DNA of 59,505 bases from Paenibacillus sp. Soil787. GTDB lineage: Bacteria > Bacillota > Bacilli > Paenibacillales > NBRC-103111. Location: the NCBI RefSeq assembly GCF_001429545.1, contig NZ_LMSP01000034.1, positions 15,305-74,809 of the forward strand. The letters are read 5' to 3'. The stretch's first letter is position 1, and each line of letters opens with the position of its first letter. Positions 27,601 through 35,396 of this stretch are shown here, piece by piece. A model generated the notes under the pieces. It was not told the origin of the DNA, searched no databases, and worked only from the letters and a program-made list of their open reading frames with translations. A program made the position numbers and the translations under genes.

Positions 27601-28543
27601 ACTGCCCTACGATGCCTAGTCCAGGAGCAGCGTAAAAGTTTACCCCTGTCCAGGTTACATTCTTACTCCGGTAAATAAAAGCACCCTGTTCTTTGCGAAC
27701 GTCGTTTCTAAGCTGAAAGACGTGTCCGATGCCTAAGCTCGGGGCGCTGGTGTAATTAAACCTTACTCTCCTGTCTCCTAAATCCTGCGCGCTAGAAGCG
27801 TTCGCAAAGGGATTGGATTTTCTCCACGTCTTTTTGGTATTTGGATCATATTCTTGCACTTGAGTGACGTTTGCGTACCCTCTCGCTACCCAACTGTCTG
27901 TCGCGTTGCCATTGCTGTCAACCTCACCTGTCCATTGAAGTCGATTATTTACAATCTTATACAAGGAATCCGGATGAACATTCATTTCAATATAATTGCT
28001 GCCAACTGCTGCCACCGTCATTTCAGACATAACCGGCCGTTTGAAATCAAAGCTAATGTTATTCATGTTCACATTTACGGCATGGTCAAATATAATGGGC
28101 GTCATCACGCCGTGGAACATCAGCGTCGAATCGTTTCCACGTATCGTCAAGTCGCTGATGTTATTAAACAAAAGTCCGACCTTTCTCCACCCTCCTGGTG
28201 ATTGTAATGCAGTCGATGCATTGGAAATATAATATTGAGCATCCAAAGCAGACGAATCCTTAAAGTTATATGTGGCTGTCGGAAAATCCAAAATGACTGG
28301 TTTCGCGGCATTTTTGGCGGCTGCAATGGCTTCATTAACTGCGGGACCTGCATCATCCCCGGAATAAGTAACGGTGATGACCGAATAATTAACACCACCA
28401 ATTGTTTCCGTGGTTTGGGTATAATTTGCAGAAGCAGCATTTGCCTTCGGTGTCTGAATAACGATTGTGAAAATAACTGCAAATACAGTGAGAATCAGAT
28501 ACGTAGAAATTGAAATCTTTTTCATTTGAAGCATGTTAAACAT
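24626..28543 (-). CDS. Secreted parallel beta-helix glycosidase, GH110-like (alpha-1,3-galactosidase family), with F5/8C and Ig domains
   Basis: 1305 residues from the ATG at 28543, which has AAGGGTGG nine bases upstream. Signal peptide ends at about ANA (36). Residues about 60-640 form a right-handed beta-helix with repeated NNxF and NITFxN turns; the segment DFMQISGCKGQ and, shortly after, AHDDPINIHGTH (D364-D365) resemble the paired-Asp active-site region of GH110 enzymes. Two F5/8C modules (about 651-781 and 784-914), a BIG2-like domain (921-1010), a second bacterial Ig-like domain (1011-1109), an NSWY-type Ig repeat (1109-1200) and a final Ig-like domain follow. It probably removes terminal alpha-galactosyl residues outside the cell; family assignment is by motif memory only and the substrate is open. 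Confidence 0.7.
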   Translation of the reverse strand: MFNMLQMKKISISTYLILTVFAVIFTIVIQTPKANAASANYTQTTETIGGVNYSVITVTYSGDDAGPAVNEAIAAAKNAAKPVILDFPTATYNFKDSSALDAQYYISNASTALQSPGGWRKVGLLFNNISDLTIRGNDSTLMFHGVMTPIIFDHAVNVNMNNISFDFKRPVMSEMTVAAVGSNYIEMNVHPDSLYKIVNNRLQWTGEVDSNGNATDSWVARGYANVTQVQEYDPNTKKTWRKSNPFANASSAQDLGDRRVRFNYTSAPSLGIGHVFQLRNDVRKEQGAFIYRSKNVTWTGVNFYAAPGLGIVGQYSENLTFDQLNFAPKTGSGRTNASMADFMQISGCKGQITVNNSNFFGAHDDPINIHGTHLQIVDKPASNQIKVRFKHSQSWGFDAFAVNDSIDFIKGSTLLSSDSAIVTGVTRVDDNNILLTLDKNVPSSITVNDYFVENATWNPNVTISNSTFESIPTRGILVTTRGNVLIDHNRFNRMEMSAILIADDASSWYESGMVRNVTISNNTFNNNGNSVIDISPSAPSTNPDQTVHSNISISGNSFYKTGGTTSIFAGSVNGFNFTNNIAQEGGVQINAKGSKNVTISGNTFAQSGVTKGITLSYMYTNTDTIDTSQGFTVTRNNNYVPVVPNPNDIPQSQMTATATSQHSGNEASKALDGDNGTIWHTEWSPMANLPQSITMNLGGTYSITKLRYLPRQNGESNGNITDYTISTSTDGVTFTDAVSGTWADDNAEKIATFNSVSATYVKLTATRGHGGFASAAELNIERVPQNFQNLSLSADATASSQYNSDFTPSKAKDGNTSTQWSPQSGTGVNEWLQMDFGTNKTINQVTIKENLNRTAGYKVQYYNGSSWVDIVTGTTINSSVTHSFVNITAQKIRLYITATQIDSNGWGKEPNITELIINGQSLVTSIYVHGAGGANSLSVNGTLQMQANVLPADASSRVTWNVFEADGITVTDKATINANGLLTAIKGGTVKVVAAATDGSGVQGSTSIKIDSDQMDVALDKANLAIGFAEGDSEVGVTKNVHLITNGANGTIITWSSDATSVIDANGTVTRPLSFESDATVRLLATITKGTVSDTRTFVLNVLKGVPPVTTAMLSPAAPNGKNSWYTTDVTVNLSVSASVYGGSVTTEYQVNDGEWVVYTGSIPAFGDGIYKLGYRSKDQAGNVEDLKTVEFKVDKTAPALSVQLDKTSIWPANHKMVTINATLNPSDATSGVESVVLTSITSNQPDSGQSDIQANFGTPATSFSLRTEKSRIYTITYTATDKAGNKKVESVTVIVPHDQSDNQG

Positions 28544-28845
28544 ACTTTTTTCCACCCTTCTTTTTCCTGAAAATAATCTCAACTCGAATTTGCTGCATTT
28601 TCCATAGAGAAGCCTCTGGCTTAGTTTGTCCCCCCTTAGCTAAACAAGTTTATTGTAAGCATAAATAGATTATAATCCATTACAGGTAAAACGCTTTGTA
28701 ATTTTAGCTGAAACTATTTGTAATTTGTTATCATCTTACAAACCCGAATAAATGCGCTTGCGTGAGAAATTTAATGTTTATTTTGATGAAGGCGGTCCAT
28801 ATGTCTTTTTCTATACTCCGCCTCTAGATTGCATCACATGGTTTG

Positions 28846-28861
28846 ATTTGTAAAATTGTCT
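28846..28861 (-). promoter_or_regulatory. Shared operator motif, site 3 (upstream of the GH110-like gene)
   Basis: ATTTGTAAAATTGTCT; minus strand AGACAATTTTACAAAT. About 300 bases before the GH110-like start. A second weaker copy (ATTTGTAATTTGT) is near 28713. The 450-base gap 28544-28992 otherwise shows only AT-rich sequence and the terminator of the ABC pseudogene. Confidence 0.5.
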
Positions 28862-28913
28862 GCACAATACTTCCTGATTGTGCACTGTCTCTTGTCCTTG
28901 CACTAAGAAGTGC

Positions 28914-28942
28914 GCAAAAAAACCGCCATATGAATAGGCGGT
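28914..28942 (-). terminator. Terminator downstream of the ABC ATPase pseudogene
   Basis: Minus strand: ACCGCC stem, 9-base loop, GGCGGTTTTTTTG. Clear stem plus seven T. Confidence 0.8.
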
Positions 28943-28992
28943 AAATGTAACATACTCCTATAACAAAAACTTCGTTAGACGATACATATAAT

Positions 28993-29660
28993 TTAATGCA
29001 CCAATCTCCCATCCCGAAACCTCACAATCCGCTTGGCCTGCTCCGCAACCTGCCGATCATGAGTAATTACAATAATCGTCCTGCCTTGTTCATTCAATCT
29101 TTTAAAAATCTCCAAAATCTCCACACCCGTCTTCGAATCCAGTGCACCTGTCGGCTCATCCGCCAAAATAATCGCTGGATCTCCTGCCAACGTCCGGGCA
29201 ATCGCAACCCGCTGCTGCTGCCCGCCGGACAGCTCCAATGGCAGATGGCGCCTGCGATCCACTAATCCACCGCTTCCAAAGCCTTCATGACAAGTGGCTC
29301 CCTCTCTTTCCTGCTCATCCCTCGGTAAATGAGCGGTAGCTCTACATTCTCATACGCATTTAACCGTGGCAGCAAATTAAAGCTTTGAAAAACGAATCCG
29401 ATCTTCTGATTGCGAATCTCAGCAAGCCCAGAATCCTTAAGCAAATGTATTGCTTGACCATCCAGGTCATAGATACCTTTATCTACCACATCCAAACACC
29501 CGATGATGTTCATCAGCGTTGATTTGCCGGAACCTGATGGTCCCATGATGGCCACGAACTCTCCATGATCAATATCTAACGATACATCATCTAATGCTTT
29601 AATCGTTTCCTCGCCCATCGTATAATACTTACTGGCATTTTCGATATGAATTAACGTCAT
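28993..29660 (-). pseudogene. MacB/LolD-type ABC ATPase, frameshifted
   Basis: The first part (MTLIHIENASKYY start at 29660 after GGAGGTGAAGGTT) has Walker A GPSGSGKST and the Q-loop FVFQSFNLL. After EAVD a stop occurs, and the other frame continues with LELSGGQQQRVAIAR, Walker B IILADEPTGALDSKT and the H-loop VITHDR. At the break the bases read GCGGTGGATTAG; adding one G gives AVGLVDRRR without a stop, so a single G was lost from a short G run. Otherwise full length (about 222 residues). No membrane partner follows. Its 5' part is repeated beside sigK-like copy 3. Confidence 0.85.
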
Positions 29661-29719
29661 AACCTTCACCTCCATTACTTGCACTAAGTCCAAATAAATG
29701 AAGTTTCCGATTCGTAATC

Positions 29720-30244
29720 TTACCGCTTCGCCTTATAAAACTCATGATAAAGCTTCATGAGCGCCCTTTTCTCAATCCGAGACACATACGACCTCGAAAT
29801 CCCCAACTCCTTCGCAATCTCCCGCTGCGTCCGCTCTTCCCCGCCAAGCTCCAGCCCAAACCGACCGACGACGACTTCCTTCTCGCGATCGTCCAAGATT
29901 TCCAAGTTCCGATATATTTTACTCTTCTCTATCTTGAGCTGAACCTTATCCACGACATCATCGGCCTCCGTGCCGAGAATATCGATCAACGTGATTTCAT
30001 TCCCCTCTTTGTCCGTTCCGATGGGATCATGCAGGGAAACATCTTTGCGCGTTTTCTTAAGCGAACGCAGATGCATAAGGATCTCGTTCTCGATACAGCG
30101 AGCCGCGAACGTCGCGAGTTTGGTCCCTTTGTTCGGCGAGAAGGACTCGATCGCCTTAATTAATCCAATCGTACCGATCGAGATTAAATCTTCGAGATCT
30201 TCCCCTGTGTTGTCGAATTTTTTGACGATGTGAACACGAAGCAA
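29720..30244 (-). pseudogene. sigK-like cassette, copy 2 (N-terminally truncated)
   Basis: 174 codons beginning LRVHIVKKFDNTGEDLEDLI and ending KLYHEFYKAKR. Regions 2 and 4 of SigK are complete, including the recognition helix QREIAKELGISRSYVSRIEK. A full SigK has about 60 more residues before HIVKKF. The only start is TTG with a poor ribosome site, so I treat it as truncated; a shortened product cannot be excluded. It is followed 59 bases later by the start of the ABC ATPase pseudogene, and lies between modules B and C. Confidence 0.8.
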
Positions 30245-30647
30245 TGTAAATTCCCTTCACTAATTCCACATGCAAAACTAAGAACTACCCGGCGGCAGCT
30301 CTTCGAAGTTGAACTATCGTTCTTCGTTCCATCTATAGTTTGAAGTCACCGCTAACAAAAAGTCCCGCTGTGAATACCATGCCGGCCAAGATACCGGTGA
30401 AGGAAAGCTTACTCTTATATTCGTTGGACAACAGCCCGGAGTAGAGGACGGGTCCGATGGTGTTCCATTCCAGACCGACTATTCTAGTAGCTGAACCACA
30501 GCTTCTACCCTTCTGGATACGACGCGCCGTCATGCTCTGATGATATCCGGGACGTGCCTTCATATTCTTGTAGTGTATTGAAATAGAAAAAAGTCCCCCA
30601 ATATTATCATTGAAGGACAAATCGTCATACTGCTGTTACAAAAGTTG
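30245..30647. other. Junction region without a recognisable gene
   Basis: Upstream of sigK-like copy 2 the sequence has no counterpart beside the other copies. A minus-strand frame at 30333-30620 (95 codons) ends in a hydrophobic stretch, FTGILAGMVFTAGLFVSGDF, that looks protein-like, but it lacks a ribosome site and I do not recognise a family. It may be the end of a gene cut by the rearrangement. Confidence 0.35.
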
Positions 30648-32645
30648 CTAGAATAACAATTCTACGCCATCTCTTATGAATAATGGTATTTCATCAATAG
30701 GCGCAACGCTGTCAATCCAAGTTCCACCTTCATAAATGTGGCCCGTACTCGTTTCTCTCCAAGAGGAACCAACTGGTAAATACACCTTTCTTCCTCTCGA
30801 TCCTTCGTAAAAAATAGGAGCAACAAGCAGATCCGGACCAAACATATACTGATCTTCGATGTTCCAAGCAACGCTGTCCTGAGGGAAATCATAAAAAAGC
30901 GGTCGCATAGGAGGTGTTCCTTTTAAATGAGCGGCCTCCATTAAGTTAGTGATATAGGCGCGTAACTTTTCACGAATTAACATGTACTTCTTAAATATCT
31001 CAAAAGCTTCCTCACCATAGCTCCACACTTCATTATCGGCGCCGCTATTGCAAAGTCCGCCGCCACTACTTCCTAACGGTTCTGAATGTGGCTCACGATC
31101 ACCATGAAGACGGAATACAGGACAGAATGCTCCATATTGGAACCAGCGAATTATACATTCTCGGAAAGAAGGATCGTCTGGATTTCCTCCATGGAACCCA
31201 CCGATATCAGTCGTCCACCATGGAATACCCGATAAGCCCATATTTAAGCCTGCTTTAAATTGATTTCGAAGTGAAGCAAAGCTAGAATCAATGTCGCCTG
31301 ACCAAACAAGCGCACCATATCGCTGGCTGCCTGCCCAAGCACAGCGAACAAGATTAATTACATTTTCTTGCCCAGCTTCGGTCATCCCGTCATAAAATGT
31401 TTTGGCATACATGGCAGGATAAATATTCCCGATCTGAACATTCGGCCCTAAATGGTAGCGGTAGATGTCAAAATCATAAACGGAATATTCGGGCTCAGCC
31501 TCGTCTAGCCAGAATACTTTAATACCTTTATCATAATAGTTCTTTTTGACCGTTTGCCATACAAAGTCCCTAGCTGCTGGGTTGGTAGCATCATAAAAGA
31601 CCGTATCATTCAAGAAATCCATGGTTGTACGAATACCAAGATCTGTTCTAACCAGATACCCTTTTCTTAACATCTCTTTATAATTCTCACTCTGTTTGTC
31701 TACAGTAGGCCAGATGGAAACCATCAATTCGATTCCCATTTCCTTAAGCTCACGAACCATGGCATCAGGATCAGGCCAGTAATCAGGATCAAATTCCCAG
31801 TCACCCTGCATGGGCCAATGGAAGAAATCGATGACGATAACAGAGATCGGTAGACCTCTTCGTTTATATTCTCTTGCAACATGAAGCAGCTCATCCTGTG
31901 TCTGATAACGCAGCTTACATTGCCAGAATCCCATTCCATAGTCAGGCATCATAGGAACAGTGCCCGTTGCTCCAGCGTAAGCTTCCTCGATTTCCGCAGG
32001 CGTATCCCCGGCTGTAATCCAGAAGTCAATTTGTTTACTGGATCTGGCCACCCACTCGGTCACATTTTTCCCGAATGTCACCTGTCCAATTCCTGGATTA
32101 TTCCATAAAAATCCATAGCCTATACTTGATAAGGCAAAAGGCACACTTGCTTGTGAATTACGATGTGCCAGCTCCAATGTGCAGTTTTTCATATCCAGAT
32201 ATGGATGCTGATATTGACCCATACCGAATATTTTTTCATTCGGATCTGATTCAAAACGAAGCGTCAGCTGATAGTCTCCGCCTAGAATCGGTTTGAATTC
32301 ACGGCCATCAATCATGAGAGCACTGCAGAATTCCTTTACATTATTGCGATTTCGAACATACTCTTGGAGCAGGATGTCACCCTTTTGATTATAAAACACA
32401 ATTTTACCTGAGGTTGATATTTCAGCACGGATCTTCCCATTTACAATGGTGGCCATCTGCTCATCGATCGAAATCTTAACCTCACATGCTGCTGGAGACA
32501 ACAACGCCCAATCCTCCTTTAGCATCGATGCCATTTGAGTTGCGCGAATTCGGAAGCTATTAAGCCCCCAAGGCTCTACCCATAGCTGTTCCATATCATA
32601 CTGCCAACATAATCTGTTTTCTTCTACATGAAACACACTATCCAT
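30648..32645 (-). CDS. Glycoside hydrolase family 31 (alpha-xylosidase/alpha-glucosidase type)
   Basis: 665 residues, no signal peptide, so cytoplasmic. The N-terminal beta-sandwich (GMGQYQHPYLDMKNC) leads to a TIM barrel starting at MPDYGMGFWQCK. The GH31 nucleophile region reads VFWLDEAEPEY with D381 as nucleophile; the acid/base is D451 in VWSGDIDSSF; GIPWWTTDIGGF and FRLHGDREPH are further family signatures. It would hydrolyse alpha-linked glucose or xylose from imported oligosaccharides. No transporter is directly adjacent; the module break at 30.2 kb may have separated it from one. Exact specificity is unclear. Confidence 0.88.
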   Translation of the reverse strand: MDSVFHVEENRLCWQYDMEQLWVEPWGLNSFRIRATQMASMLKEDWALLSPAACEVKISIDEQMATIVNGKIRAEISTSGKIVFYNQKGDILLQEYVRNRNNVKEFCSALMIDGREFKPILGGDYQLTLRFESDPNEKIFGMGQYQHPYLDMKNCTLELAHRNSQASVPFALSSIGYGFLWNNPGIGQVTFGKNVTEWVARSSKQIDFWITAGDTPAEIEEAYAGATGTVPMMPDYGMGFWQCKLRYQTQDELLHVAREYKRRGLPISVIVIDFFHWPMQGDWEFDPDYWPDPDAMVRELKEMGIELMVSIWPTVDKQSENYKEMLRKGYLVRTDLGIRTTMDFLNDTVFYDATNPAARDFVWQTVKKNYYDKGIKVFWLDEAEPEYSVYDFDIYRYHLGPNVQIGNIYPAMYAKTFYDGMTEAGQENVINLVRCAWAGSQRYGALVWSGDIDSSFASLRNQFKAGLNMGLSGIPWWTTDIGGFHGGNPDDPSFRECIIRWFQYGAFCPVFRLHGDREPHSEPLGSSGGGLCNSGADNEVWSYGEEAFEIFKKYMLIREKLRAYITNLMEAAHLKGTPPMRPLFYDFPQDSVAWNIEDQYMFGPDLLVAPIFYEGSRGRKVYLPVGSSWRETSTGHIYEGGTWIDSVAPIDEIPLFIRDGVELLF

Positions 32646-32656
32646 GAGATTCCCCC

Positions 32657-32926
32657 CTATACATTTGAATCAATTCCTTTAATATAACCATTTTCATCAA
32701 TCGTACGAATTGTGTGGACCGTATCTACAGTGATGTTAAGATACCATTCATAGACTGATTTCCCTTTTATTTCGCTAACTCGATTCCACCTCATTGCGGT
32801 ATCCAAATCATCTAAATCTCCCGTGCAGCAGTAATATACCTGTAGGATCCTGGGTGATTTATGGACAAGTATCAACTTTGCTACGTACGGATAATGTACA
32901 TTTGACTTCAAATAATCAATACACAA
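32657..32926 (-). CDS. Small unrecognised ORF upstream of GH31
   Basis: 89 codons, ending 11 bases before the GH31 start. The last 50 residues (TAMRWNRVSEIKGKSVYEWY region) read like normal protein, so it may be the C-terminal end of a truncated gene once transcribed with GH31. Its first part overlaps the plus-strand gene beginning near 32854, so at most one is intact here. No family recognised. Confidence 0.3.
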   Translation of the reverse strand: MCIDYLKSNVHYPYVAKLILVHKSPRILQVYYCCTGDLDDLDTAMRWNRVSEIKGKSVYEWYLNITVDTVHTIRTIDENGYIKGIDSNV

Positions 32927-33534
32927 AAGAAATCTTGATTGATTTAATGCTTGATGAACGCACCAGAGAAAATCATCGAATAAAAGATATATTTTGGTTC
33001 AGTGATAATGGTGTCCCCGTTTTCATATCCAAAATTACAGAAGTCACACGTAATGTTAGATGGAAGGTTAGATTGCATAGCCCCTTTAAAGATGATACGT
33101 ATGTACTAGTTTTCGCACTCCTTGAAGAGGACAAGGGATTGGTTGAAGTCGATGAAATAGGTTCACCTGACCCTTTGTCAGAGCATGGGTTAATAGCAGT
33201 CCAATCACTTTCCGCAACACAAGGGTTTAGTGAATACTGGCGACACGTAGATGGACGTAATCCTGCTCCAGAAAGCCCTATAACCATTGCTGCATTTTCA
33301 ACATCACCACCAATAAAACTTACCCCGACTGCTAATCAGCAGATTTACCGGAGGATACGTTCATGTTTCTGGGTTCCAGATAATCCCGATGCATTGATCA
33401 TTTTAGGAATGAAAAAAAGAGATCCACAGATTGGTGAATGGGAAATACTCCTGCACAACAGTTACAACAAGCCTGTATCTGTCGAAGTGTACAGCATTGA
33501 AGAAGAGTATATTGGTGCGGTTAGTGTTAAGTAG
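32854..33534 (+). CDS. Protein of two ~75-residue repeats, function unknown
   Basis: 226 residues from a GTG with AGGA six bases upstream; an ATG at 32947 is an alternative, and the frame is open further upstream only with a TTG lacking a ribosome site. The two repeats share the pattern R-I-x3-F-W ... W-x2-L-x4-5 ... V-x-(S/A)-x2-E-E: IKDIFWFSDNG ... WKVRLHSPF, and IRSCFWVPDNP ... WEILLHNSY ... YSIEEEYIGAVSV. The neighbouring gene 33552-33899 carries a third copy. No signal peptide or membrane helix; predicted all-beta. It is the first gene of the plus-strand island and is followed 17 bases later by the next gene in an operon. Confidence 0.6.
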   Translation: MIYGQVSTLLRTDNVHLTSNNQYTKEILIDLMLDERTRENHRIKDIFWFSDNGVPVFISKITEVTRNVRWKVRLHSPFKDDTYVLVFALLEEDKGLVEVDEIGSPDPLSEHGLIAVQSLSATQGFSEYWRHVDGRNPAPESPITIAAFSTSPPIKLTPTANQQIYRRIRSCFWVPDNPDALIILGMKKRDPQIGEWEILLHNSYNKPVSVEVYSIEEEYIGAVSVK

Positions 33535-33551
33535 ATATGGAGGGCTGTTAA

Positions 33552-33899
33552 ATGAGCACAGAAGACTTTTGGCGTAGACGTTTAAATAAAATCCCCGCTG
33601 GAGACGGTCCATTTTTGGTAAGAGCCTATAGCGTTAATGATGAGCCAATCATCATTGAACCCTCTAAAGAACAAAGCAATCTCTACAATAGAAGAATTGT
33701 CAATGTTATTTGGGAACCCAGACAAGACCCAAGCGATGTTGATATTGTTCATATTCATGCTGCCAACATTCAAACGACCATAAAGGATGGAAAAGAAGTG
33801 TGGCAACTAAAGCTATATAATGACAGTGCAAAGGATATTTATGTGGATGTATATGCATATCAAGAAGAATTGATAGGGTCTGTTCAAACTAATTACTAA
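33552..33899 (+). CDS. Single-repeat homologue of the preceding protein
   Basis: 115 residues, ATG preceded by GGAGGGCTGTTAA. After an N-terminal STEDFWRRRL segment, one repeat follows (RRIVNVIWEPRQD ... VWQLKLYNDS ... YAYQEELIGSV), clearly the same fold as both repeats of 32854-33534 and resembling its second repeat, whose preceding sequence GFSEYWRHVD parallels EDFWRRRL. Operon partner, ended by a terminator at its stop codon. Function unknown; no export signal. Confidence 0.7.
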   Translation: MSTEDFWRRRLNKIPAGDGPFLVRAYSVNDEPIIIEPSKEQSNLYNRRIVNVIWEPRQDPSDVDIVHIHAANIQTTIKDGKEVWQLKLYNDSAKDIYVDVYAYQEELIGSVQTNY

Positions 33900-33937
33900 A
33901 AAGCAGAGGTTGTCCGAAGGGGCATCTTCTGCTTTTT
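33898..33937 (+). terminator. Terminator of the two-gene repeat-protein operon
   Basis: AAAAAGCAGA (33898-33907) pairs with TCTGCTTTTT (33928-33937), starting within the stop codon. The A/T-flanked stem ends transcription on the plus strand. Confidence 0.75.
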
Positions 33938-33947
33938 GGTTGCTTAT

Positions 33948-34328
33948 TTAACGATTGTAATAATACGTATAGGGAATGAGTTGATTCCTCAGTCTAATGA
34001 GTCCAAGTCTATCTATAGTTTCAGATATAGTTATATACCTAAAGTCAAATCCTATCCGAGTATGAATGAAACTCACCGGTATGGCTATTTGCCCTGGAAA
34101 CAGTTTATTGAAGTATACAGCTAAGCTATAGAGCGAAGCATTTTTAGCGCTAAGAGAAATTATATCTGTTGGCATACGTGGTCTGGTGACTGGTGTAAAT
34201 TCATCAATGCACTCGCAGGCACATTCAGGAAGTGTATGATCACAACTACAAGTTACATCAGAAGGACAACATGCGGCACCACTTGATGATGAACCACAAT
34301 CACAACAATGCCCGTCATCGAAAATCAT
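33948..34328 (-). CDS. Cysteine-rich small protein, unknown function
   Basis: 126 residues from the ATG at 34328 (AGTAGGTTGAAT upstream; an earlier ATG exists in frame). The first 40 residues hold ten cysteines in pairs and short spacings (HCCDCGSS, AACCPSDVTCSCDH, ECACECIDEF), followed by a non-cysteine region ending PYTYYYNR. The pattern suggests metal binding or disulphide cross-linking, for instance in a spore or surface layer, but no family is recognised. It is convergent with the operon 32854-33899 and divergent from 34429-35166. Confidence 0.45.
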   Translation of the reverse strand: MIFDDGHCCDCGSSSSGAACCPSDVTCSCDHTLPECACECIDEFTPVTRPRMPTDIISLSAKNASLYSLAVYFNKLFPGQIAIPVSFIHTRIGFDFRYITISETIDRLGLIRLRNQLIPYTYYYNR

Positions 34329-34428
34329 ATTCAACCTACTCACTCCCAATATTCCATTCTTCACCAACCATGATATTCACCTATATTAGGTTTCGTTCCT
34401 GTCTTGTCTAGACCCATTAAAATTTTGA

Positions 34429-35166
34429 ATGGTGGAAGAAATTAGAAAGTTTATTAAACGTATAAACTTAAATAAGCATTGGGACAATAGCATTGAATTG
34501 AATTTCAATTTAGAGCTAGTTAAAAAAGAAATGAGGCCGACCATGCTTGAACTAGGGATAACTAAAGCAATCTTGCTTCCAACTCCTGAGCAAATGACCG
34601 CGATTGATGCATATAACTGGATAAATCCTTTTTCTGCTTTAGTTGAAGAAGGCAACATTTCAGTATTCTTTAATTATGCAAAAAATAACGGTGACGTGAA
34701 CAGGGGATATGACTTTTTTCTACTAGAAACAGGTACGGTTTCAGCTAACAAAAACTTTTTACCCATTACAACTATTGAAATTAATAATAAACAATTTCAT
34801 GCTTGTTTCACGGAGCGAGCGTCGGGACCAGTAGATACAGATGAACAAGGAATTGAAAAGTTACTCTTAGAGCCCACACCCAACGGAGCTACGGCAATTC
34901 AGGACTTAACGTCATTTCAACCTTTTTCAGCTTTGATTGAAGATGACGGAAAGATAGCGCTATACTATAGATATATGAAAAGCGCAAACAACGAAGATAC
35001 TTATGTTTATTATGTCTATTTAAGGGAAACAGGAACTTTCCCATTTGACCAATCAGCATTACCTATTACAACTGTTATGGCATCAGGTAGGCCACTGCAT
35101 CTAATGTATGATGGCCGCAGGCCAACTGACCCCCCACCTCTGATGAATTTAATCGAGATAGGTTAA
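34429..35166 (+). CDS. Two-repeat protein of unknown function
   Basis: 245 codons. Two tandem units of about 95 residues share LL-x-PTP, TAI, PFSAL, then ETGT and LPITT: ILLPTPEQMTAI ... NPFSALVEE ... LLETGTVSAN ... FLPITT, and LLEPTPNGATAI ... QPFSALIED ... LRETGTFPFD ... ALPITT. No signal peptide or membrane helix. The first ATG has no good ribosome site; the ATG within KKEMRP (AAAAAAGAA upstream) is an alternative. It belongs to the plus-strand island of repeat-built small proteins; structural or binding role inferred only. Confidence 0.6.
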   Translation: MVEEIRKFIKRINLNKHWDNSIELNFNLELVKKEMRPTMLELGITKAILLPTPEQMTAIDAYNWINPFSALVEEGNISVFFNYAKNNGDVNRGYDFFLLETGTVSANKNFLPITTIEINNKQFHACFTERASGPVDTDEQGIEKLLLEPTPNGATAIQDLTSFQPFSALIEDDGKIALYYRYMKSANNEDTYVYYVYLRETGTFPFDQSALPITTVMASGRPLHLMYDGRRPTDPPPLMNLIEIG

Positions 35167-35396
35167 CTTGTCTGCCGTATCTACAACAATTCGTTACGGC
35201 CAATACGTGTCAACCCCCTACAATTACCAACCCACTAGCCTCCGACTCGCCACATGAATTGGGCAGGTTTTTTACCGTGGTCCTCTTACCCCACCGAGTT
35301 GGTGAATCCTGACTCAGAATCCTAAAATGACAATAGAAAACAAAGCCTTCGAAGTCCAATTTTTAAAAAATGGATACGAACGCCTGTTTAATTAGT

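Noticed and set aside
29744..30163. Plus-strand ORFs opposite sigK-like copies 2 and 3 (also 40630-41064)
   Set aside because: They recur only because the opposite strand is conserved; no start signals.
32794..32853. TTG start for the first repeat protein
   Set aside because: No ribosome site; the GTG at 32854 has AGGA at proper distance.
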